Shown piece by piece: positions 58,657 through 64,000 of a DNA stretch of 64,000 nt. The position numbers were made by a program, and so were the translations under genes. This DNA comes from Apiospora phragmitis (taxonomy: Eukaryota; Ascomycota; Sordariomycetes; Amphisphaeriales; Apiosporaceae): assembly GCA_038363925.1 (NCBI GenBank), contig JAQQWL010000008.1, positions 2,356,001 to 2,420,000 of the forward strand, in the 5' to 3' direction. Below the pieces are notes generated by a model that saw nothing but the letters and a program-made list of their open reading frames with translations, was not told the DNA's origin and searched no databases. Numbering within the stretch: the first letter of the stretch is position 1; each line of letters opens with the position of its first letter.

Positions 58657-60331
58657 TCAAGAAGCCTCCGCCGCCTTGAGCAGGCCCGCCAGGTCGATGC
58701 TCTTCGGGCGCTCGATGGGCAGCCCCAGGGCGCGGTCCCAGATCAGCTGGGCGAGGGGCCCGAGCCCGCGGCTGACGCCGAACGTCGCGGTGTAGTACAG
58801 GGTCTCGTGGAAGCCGTAGTGGTGGAACAGCACGCCCGAGCTGGAGTCGACGTTGGGGTACGGGTTCTTGGTCTTGCCGTGCTTCTTGAGCACCTCGGGC
58901 GCGACCTCGCTGTTCAGCTTGACGAGCTGGAAGACCGGGTCCTTGGCGATCTCCGGCCGCGACGAGGCGTAGTCCATCAGGGCCTCGAAGCGCGGGTCGG
59001 GCTTGCGCAGCACGGCGTGGCCGTAGCCGGGGACCACGCGGCCCCGAGTTGAGCGTGGTCCAGAGGTAGTCGTGTACGTCCTTTTCCAAATAGCTGGATG
59101 GTATCGATTCCTTCATCTGGAGGATCCATCGAAGCACTTCTTGAGCGGCAAGACTAGCGAAAACATGTCAGTATATCCTAAAGAACGATTTATGAGTAAT
59201 AAACTTACCCGTGCAGAGGCCCAGCAAGGCCTTGAAGACCAGCACTGTATGAAAGGAAAGGGTCGCTGAGAGCGCTTCCAACCAGGTGAGTGGCGTGCGC
59301 GGAGACGTTTCCGCCCTCATGGTCACCGTGGAGAGCGAGGTACAGCCTCAGGAGGTCTTGGAAGTTCTCGTTCTCCTTGCCACCCTTGCCGAGCATGGCC
59401 GCGAAGTTGTAGGACCAATCCTCGTTAATGTCGACGTCGGCGGGCAGTGCGCCTCCGCCACGGTACGAGTTGTTGTAGATCTTGGCGGCAATGGTAGGCA
59501 GCTTAGCCAATAGACTTATCACGTCGTCGAATGTAGGCTCCCAGTAGTCGGCCTTGTTGATGCCCGCCTCGTACGCCTTGGCGAACTTGGACGTGTAGTT
59601 CAGCGCGCTGACGGCAATGGCGAACTGGGTCATGGGGTGCAGATCCGTGGGGAAGCCGTCCAGGATCTTATTGACGAAATCCGGGAGGACGGCCTGACCG
59701 GCGAGCTCCTTGGAGAACTGTCGGGTCTGGTTCACCGAAGGGACTTGACCTGTCAGGAGCAGCCAAAACATGGCTTCGGGCAGCATCTCCGTGCCCGAGC
59801 GTCCCTTTGGGAGCTCCTTTTGGCAGTCCTTGATGGTACGACCATGGAAACGGATGCCTTCGTCAGCATCAAGGACGGAGCCTTCCCAGACCATAGCCTT
59901 CAGGCCTCTGCGTGACACGCGCCATTAGTAGACGCCACATTGGGGCAGGCGGGGCGCGTTTGGACTTTGAACGGGTCTGCACATACCGCATACCGCCGAT
60001 GGTGTTCTCAATCTTGACCTGGCCGATAACCTTATCGCCATTGGCTTTGACCTTTTTCAGGAGCTCTCGCTTTGCAGGGATGACCTCCTTGAGCGTCGCC
60101 TTCAGATCGGGTTCGGATGTGGAATAGCATCGGGCTGATGGGATCGCGACAGCAGAGATAGCTCTGGGCTGGAATGAGACAGTTTTAGTTTACAACACAC
60201 AGACTCAGTCACCAAGCAGGCCCATGCAATGAAAAGTCTCCCTCTACAACAAAAGGAAAAAATGATGTTCCCGTCTAACTTACACGAATAGCGCCCAGAG
60301 CTCTCGTCGTTGTTCGTATGTTCATAGCCAT
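58657..60331 (-). CDS. mcsA: 2-Methylcitrate synthase, mitochondrial
   Basis: Condenses propionyl-CoA with oxaloacetate in the methylcitrate cycle, and can usually also make citrate. Exons (minus): 60331-60284, 60168-59987, 59907-59209, 59153-58657, with donors GTAAGT, GTATGT and GTAAGT. The N-terminus [16 protein letters not shown], then [13 protein letters not shown], is a mitochondrial presequence. Citrate-synthase core: [37 protein letters not shown], the catalytic region [35 protein letters not shown], and [18 protein letters not shown] with its His. The form [12 protein letters not shown] and [17 protein letters not shown] favour methylcitrate synthase over the housekeeping citrate synthase. 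A GGGG run (59042-59045) puts TTLNSG out of frame with RVVPGYGHA; one G fewer restores it. The adjacent methylisocitrate lyase supports the assignment. Confidence 0.86.
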
Positions 60332-61355
60332 CTTCTTGACTTGGGACACGGCGACAGGTCAAAGTGGTTTTTTGGGGAGACCTCGGCTATCCTAGGGCGA
60401 AGACAATCGAGGAACGGGCTGATGGAGAACGGGACGGCAGGAGCACCAAATGGATTTATTGTCAACCTCCTGTCTCGTCTCGAGAAAGCAGTTCTATGAC
60501 CAGGTAGGAGTTAAGAAGAGAGAATTATTTAGAAGGACAGCTTGCCCAGAAATTCGGACAGACAGCAAACAAACAAAAAGATCGACCTGCATTTCAAATC
60601 GAACCATCGGAAGAGCAATTTATCGAGTTTACCGAGCTGGTTTGTTTGCATTAGGACATGTATCCAATTGGAGGATGAACCTCGAGGTTGGCCCGGACTG
60701 GCCTGACGTAGGTACTGGATGCAGCGGTGTGGGGTCAAGACCAAGTACCAGCTCAGCCATATTCGGGTAGGGAGGTACTGTACGGGTCTGGGGGAGCTTC
60801 AAGGGCGAACGGGAGCGGACATTTGACATTTGATTGATCTGGGGGGATCATTTCAGAAGACAGAGTGACACGGCCAGACTTGAAGCAGTTCAACGTTAAC
60901 CCTGAGCGGGAGAGACCCGCATTACCCCGCGGTGCGCGGTGAGCCGAGGAAAGACCAGGCTTATCAGAGTCAATTGGCCAATAGCTGGGTGGGAAAGACG
61001 GGGTAATCTAGCGGGTTTCACCCCAGCCTGCCCACTTCAAATGGGGGAAGGTAGGGGGGTTTTGGGGGGCTCGGGTTAGCGCTTGTCGCCGGCACTGAGC
61101 AGCTGCGTGCTGCTGTGCAATGCTACTCTTCAAGCTTACCTAAGGTTAAGCAACTTGCATTCCGCCATGTCGTAATACCGAACCTCGGCCGAACCGTCAC
61201 TGCTTTCCTCCTTTACCTCTGTGGCAACCTAGTCCAGGTCCCTATATTCCCGCAGATGCTGGCTTTTTTGCTTGGTCCTGCTTTAGCGTCTTGATTTTAT
61301 CCTACCACCCACATACATACATACCTGATCAAGTCGTGACTTAGAGACGCCAACG
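60332..61355. promoter_or_regulatory. Shared divergent promoter region, mcsA / methylisocitrate lyase
   Basis: One kilobase between two divergent start codons, carrying the upstream sequences of both methylcitrate-cycle genes. The side near 61250-61350 has a pyrimidine-rich leader and repeated acata units. No proven binding site can be named from sequence alone. Confidence 0.5.
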
Positions 61356-63176
61356 ATGCTTCGAAAAGCAGTTTTCAGAGCTCCCCGCCGGGTCGCCCCA
61401 ACGTTACGCACGACAAGCTTGGCCGCCATGCGCGCCTTTTCGATAACCACGAGCAAGATGTCTCTGCCGCCCGTAGAGCCGCCGCTATCCGCGGCCCTCC
61501 CCTCCGATGCCTTCCAGCTCCTCCCCGAGTCCGCCAAGGCCGGCACCGCCGAAGACGCCCTGTACGAGCAGCAGATCCGAGACGTCGAGGCCTGGTGGGC
61601 GTCGCCGCGCTACGCCGGCATCCGGCGGCCCTACACCGCCGCCGACGTCGTGTCGAAGCGCGGCTCCCAGACCCAAGCCTACCCGAGCTCGGTCATGGCC
61701 CGCAAGCTGTTCAACCTGGTCCAAGAACGCGCGGCCAAGGGCGAGCCCGTCCACACCATGGGCGCCATCGACCCCGTGCAGATGACGCAGCAGGCCCCGC
61801 ACCAGGAGGTTTTGTATTTGTCGGGCTGGGCCTGCTCCTCTGTCCTGACCTCGACCAACGAGGTCTCGCCCGACTTCGGCGACTACCCCTACAACACGGT
61901 GCCCAACCAGGTCCAGCGCATGGCCAAGGCCCAGTCGATGCACGACCGGAAGCAGTGGGACCTGCGCCGCAAGATGACGCCGCAGGAGCGCGCCGCCACG
62001 CCCTACGTCGACTACCTACGGCCCATCATCGCGGACGGCGACACGGGCCACGGCGGACTGAGCGCGGTCCTCAAACTCGCCAAGCTGTTCGCCGAGAACG
62101 GCGCGGCGGCGGTGCATTTCGAAGACCAGCTGCACGGCGGCAAGAAGTGCGGGCACTTGGCGGGCAAGGTGTTGGTGCCCACGGGCGAGCACATCAACCG
62201 GCTGCTCGCCGCCCGCTTCCAGTGGGACGTCATGGGCTGTGAGAACCTCGTCCTCGCTCGCACGGACTCGGAGAGCGGCCGGCTCATCTCCAGCGCCATC
62301 GACGTGCGCGACCACGAGTTCATCCTCGGAGTTGCCGAGGAGGGCATCGCGCCGCTCGCCGAGACCCTGCAGGAGATGGAGGCCGCGGGCGCGTCGGGCG
62401 CCGAAATCGACGCCTTCGAGGCCAAGTGGGTTAAGAGCACGAAGCTCGTGTCCTTCGACGAGGCCGCCGTCGCCCAGCTCCGACAGCAAGGGGTCGCGGC
62501 GGACAAGATCGCCAACAGCTACACCGCCGTCGTCGAGGCCCAGCGCGACATGGGCATCAACAAGCGCCGCGAGCTCGCCAACTCCTTGCTGAGCGGAAAC
62601 GACAAACCCATCTATTTCGGCTGGGACATCCCCCGCACCCGCGAGGGCTTCTACCACTTCCGCGCCGGCATGCCGGCCGCCACGAAGCGTGCCATCGCCT
62701 TCGGGCCCTACGCCGACCTGCTCTGGGTCGAGACGGGTGACCCCAACGTCCAGGTCGCGGCGGACCTCGCCCGCGCCGTGCGCGCCGTGTTGCCGGGTAA
62801 GGGGCTCGTCTACAACCTGTCGCCCTCGTTCAACTGGATGGGCCACGACTTCACGGGCGAGACGCTCAAGTCCTTTATCTGGGACATCGCGCGCGAGGGC
62901 TTTGTCTTACAGCTCATCTCCCTCGCGGGCTTGCACAGCACCGCGACCATCACCAACGAGCTGGCCAAGGCCTACAAGGAGGACGGCATGCTGGCCTATG
63001 TCAACTTGGTGCAGCGGCGCGAGAAGGAGCTTGGCTGCGAGGTGCTGACGCACCAGAAGTGGAGCGGGGCGTCCTACATCGATGGCATCCTCGGCGCCAT
63101 CCAGAGCGGCAGCAGCGGGAGCAAGAGTATGGGCGAAAGGAAATACGGAGGGGGCAGTTTCACTGATTGGGTGTAG
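61356..63176 (+). CDS. mclA: 2-Methylisocitrate lyase, mitochondrial
   Basis: Cleaves 2-methylisocitrate to pyruvate and succinate in the matrix, the last step of propionyl-CoA breakdown. Single exon, intact, 606 residues. Presequence: [20 protein letters not shown], with basic and hydroxylated residues and no acids. Isocitrate-lyase superfamily core: [29 protein letters not shown] (Mg-binding Asp), [20 protein letters not shown] with the catalytic cysteine in KKCGH, then [20 protein letters not shown] and [13 protein letters not shown]. After the KKCGH loop, relatives of the methyl type have [10 protein letters not shown] as seen here, whereas the glyoxylate-cycle enzyme usually has HMGGKVLVP; together with the mitochondrial presequence and the mcsA neighbour this favours methylisocitrate lyase. 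C-terminal [20 protein letters not shown] matches the family. Residual isocitrate lyase activity is possible. Confidence 0.87.
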   Translation: MLRKAVFRAPRRVAPTLRTTSLAAMRAFSITTSKMSLPPVEPPLSAALPSDAFQLLPESAKAGTAEDALYEQQIRDVEAWWASPRYAGIRRPYTAADVVSKRGSQTQAYPSSVMARKLFNLVQERAAKGEPVHTMGAIDPVQMTQQAPHQEVLYLSGWACSSVLTSTNEVSPDFGDYPYNTVPNQVQRMAKAQSMHDRKQWDLRRKMTPQERAATPYVDYLRPIIADGDTGHGGLSAVLKLAKLFAENGAAAVHFEDQLHGGKKCGHLAGKVLVPTGEHINRLLAARFQWDVMGCENLVLARTDSESGRLISSAIDVRDHEFILGVAEEGIAPLAETLQEMEAAGASGAEIDAFEAKWVKSTKLVSFDEAAVAQLRQQGVAADKIANSYTAVVEAQRDMGINKRRELANSLLSGNDKPIYFGWDIPRTREGFYHFRAGMPAATKRAIAFGPYADLLWVETGDPNVQVAADLARAVRAVLPGKGLVYNLSPSFNWMGHDFTGETLKSFIWDIAREGFVLQLISLAGLHSTATITNELAKAYKEDGMLAYVNLVQRREKELGCEVLTHQKWSGASYIDGILGAIQSGSSGSKSMGERKYGGGSFTDWV

Positions 63177-63768
63177 CAAAAACATAGAGAGTCAGGTTCG
63201 GATGATGGCTATGAATGATATTGTGGCAGAGACATGAAAATTCTACTTGAATGGAAATAGCAGCATTGGGCGGCGTTCTGAGGGCATATAGATCTGTCAA
63301 CTATCATTATATATGAATGATCCATCATTTCTAACTCATCTGGGCACATCGAGCGACGACTCAACAGAAAAGTGTTAGGAACAAGCACTATGTGCGTGTT
63401 TAAGGCTTTCTATCATCTTGCTACGGAGATCGTTCGCATCGGGAAGATTGAAGGAAGCTCTCATACATGAACCATATCGAAACGACAAACGCCATGCTCC
63501 ACATCCGAAGAGATAACCAGCCACCTGGTTCCCACCACGCCGTCATCCCCAGCGTCTATGACCATCCAAGTAAAAGGAAAAACATCATACCCTCTTAGGG
63601 TCCTTCATTCATTGCGCGCAGAGCTAAAACAGATTAGATACCTCCTCTATCACTATTCCCCCTTTACCACTACGTGATATAAGGGGATAGATGATATCAG
63701 GACATCATAAAGCCGGTTTAAACAGATCCTTCATTTAATTACAAAGCGGGTTTAAACCGGCCGAACCT
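63177..63768. other. Intergenic between convergent genes
   Basis: 3' flanks of mclA and of the SDR gene; imperfect repeats of ggtttaaa near 63715 and 63750. No gene supported. Confidence 0.45.
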
Positions 63769-64000
63769 TCAGAGGGAGTCCTTGGAGGCGTTGTTGACGG
63801 GCGCCGGAGCCGGGGGCCCCTCCGGGGTGACGTATGCCTTGGTCATGCCGCCGTCGACGACCATGTCGTGGCCGTTGACGAAGCTGGCCTCGTCGGATGC
63901 CAGGAAGACGACGGCGTGGGCCTGCTCGACGGCCTCGCCGAAGCGGCCCGTGGGGAAGTGGATCTCGCGGCGCAGGCGCTTGGCCTGGTCGTCGCCGAGC
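63769..64000 (-). CDS. Short-chain dehydrogenase/reductase, C-terminal part only (cut by window edge)
   Basis: The last 76 residues of an SDR that continues beyond the window. Visible: FPTGRFGEAVEQAHAVVFLA, then SDEASFVNGHDMVVDGGMT, the classical SDR C-terminal signature (GRfG.p.E.A..v.fLASd.asfv.G....vDGG), then a Pro/Ala-rich tail ending NNASKDSL. The stop is at 63769. The catalytic Tyr-Lys pair and the cofactor motif lie outside, so cofactor and substrate cannot be judged. The frame is intact as far as seen. Confidence 0.85.
   Translation of the reverse strand, partial: LGDDQAKRLRREIHFPTGRFGEAVEQAHAVVFLASDEASFVNGHDMVVDGGMTKAYVTPEGPPAPAPVNNASKDSL

Noticed and set aside
1..64000. CRISPR array, insertion sequence or prokaryotic operon
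   Set aside because: Introns, eukaryotic families and the absence of transposase or regularly spaced repeats make these inapplicable.

Overview
This window is nuclear DNA of a filamentous ascomycete (Pezizomycotina; Sordariomycetes is my best guess, and genus or species cannot be read from it). The evidence is short spliceosomal introns (about 60-150 bases, GTRAGT-like donors), GC-rich coding exons, fungal-only families (Crh transglycosylase, DUF4360 secreted protein, A-T-R NRPS-like reductase, Dal5-type MFS, mitochondrial methylcitrate-cycle enzymes) and long AT-richer intergenic stretches with microsatellites.

Layout. 0.4-8.8 kb: PARG-like macrodomain protein (-) and mitochondrial LipB lipoyl(octanoyl) transferase (+), divergently arranged, then an otubain deubiquitinase (-). 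8.8-17.6 kb: gene-poor, with a 48-base CA repeat. 17.6-18.8 kb: decayed aminoglycoside-phosphotransferase-like gene (-). 19.1-26.8 kb: an oxidative lipid/acid block of fatty-acid alpha-dioxygenase (-), heme-thiolate peroxidase (+) and A-T-R carboxylate reductase (-). 26.8-29.4 kb: non-coding, with a tRNA-like element. 29.4-39.4 kb: dienelactone-hydrolase/SnoaL-like protein (-), Dal5-type MFS transporter (+), HAD hydrolase (-), SET-domain protein (-), secreted Cys-containing protein (-). 40.7-42.7 kb: two broken unknown genes. 43.7-48.3 kb: ABCC transporter lacking its second membrane domain, then a sulfotransferase (both +). 50.2-56.2 kb: three secreted or surface proteins (Crh/GH16, Ser/Thr-rich protein, DUF4360 protein). 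58.7-63.2 kb: divergent mitochondrial 2-methylcitrate synthase and 2-methylisocitrate lyase. The right edge cuts an SDR gene (-).

Together: the last pair are two committed enzymes of propionyl-CoA detoxification and share a 1 kb divergent promoter region. The 19-27 kb trio could form a small fatty-acid-derived aldehyde/oxylipin pathway; this is inference. Many conserved genes here, but not all, carry single-base frameshifts, often in short homopolymers, which points to sequence errors more than to mass pseudogenisation. Three in-frame stops and the ABC internal deletion are a different kind of damage and may be real.
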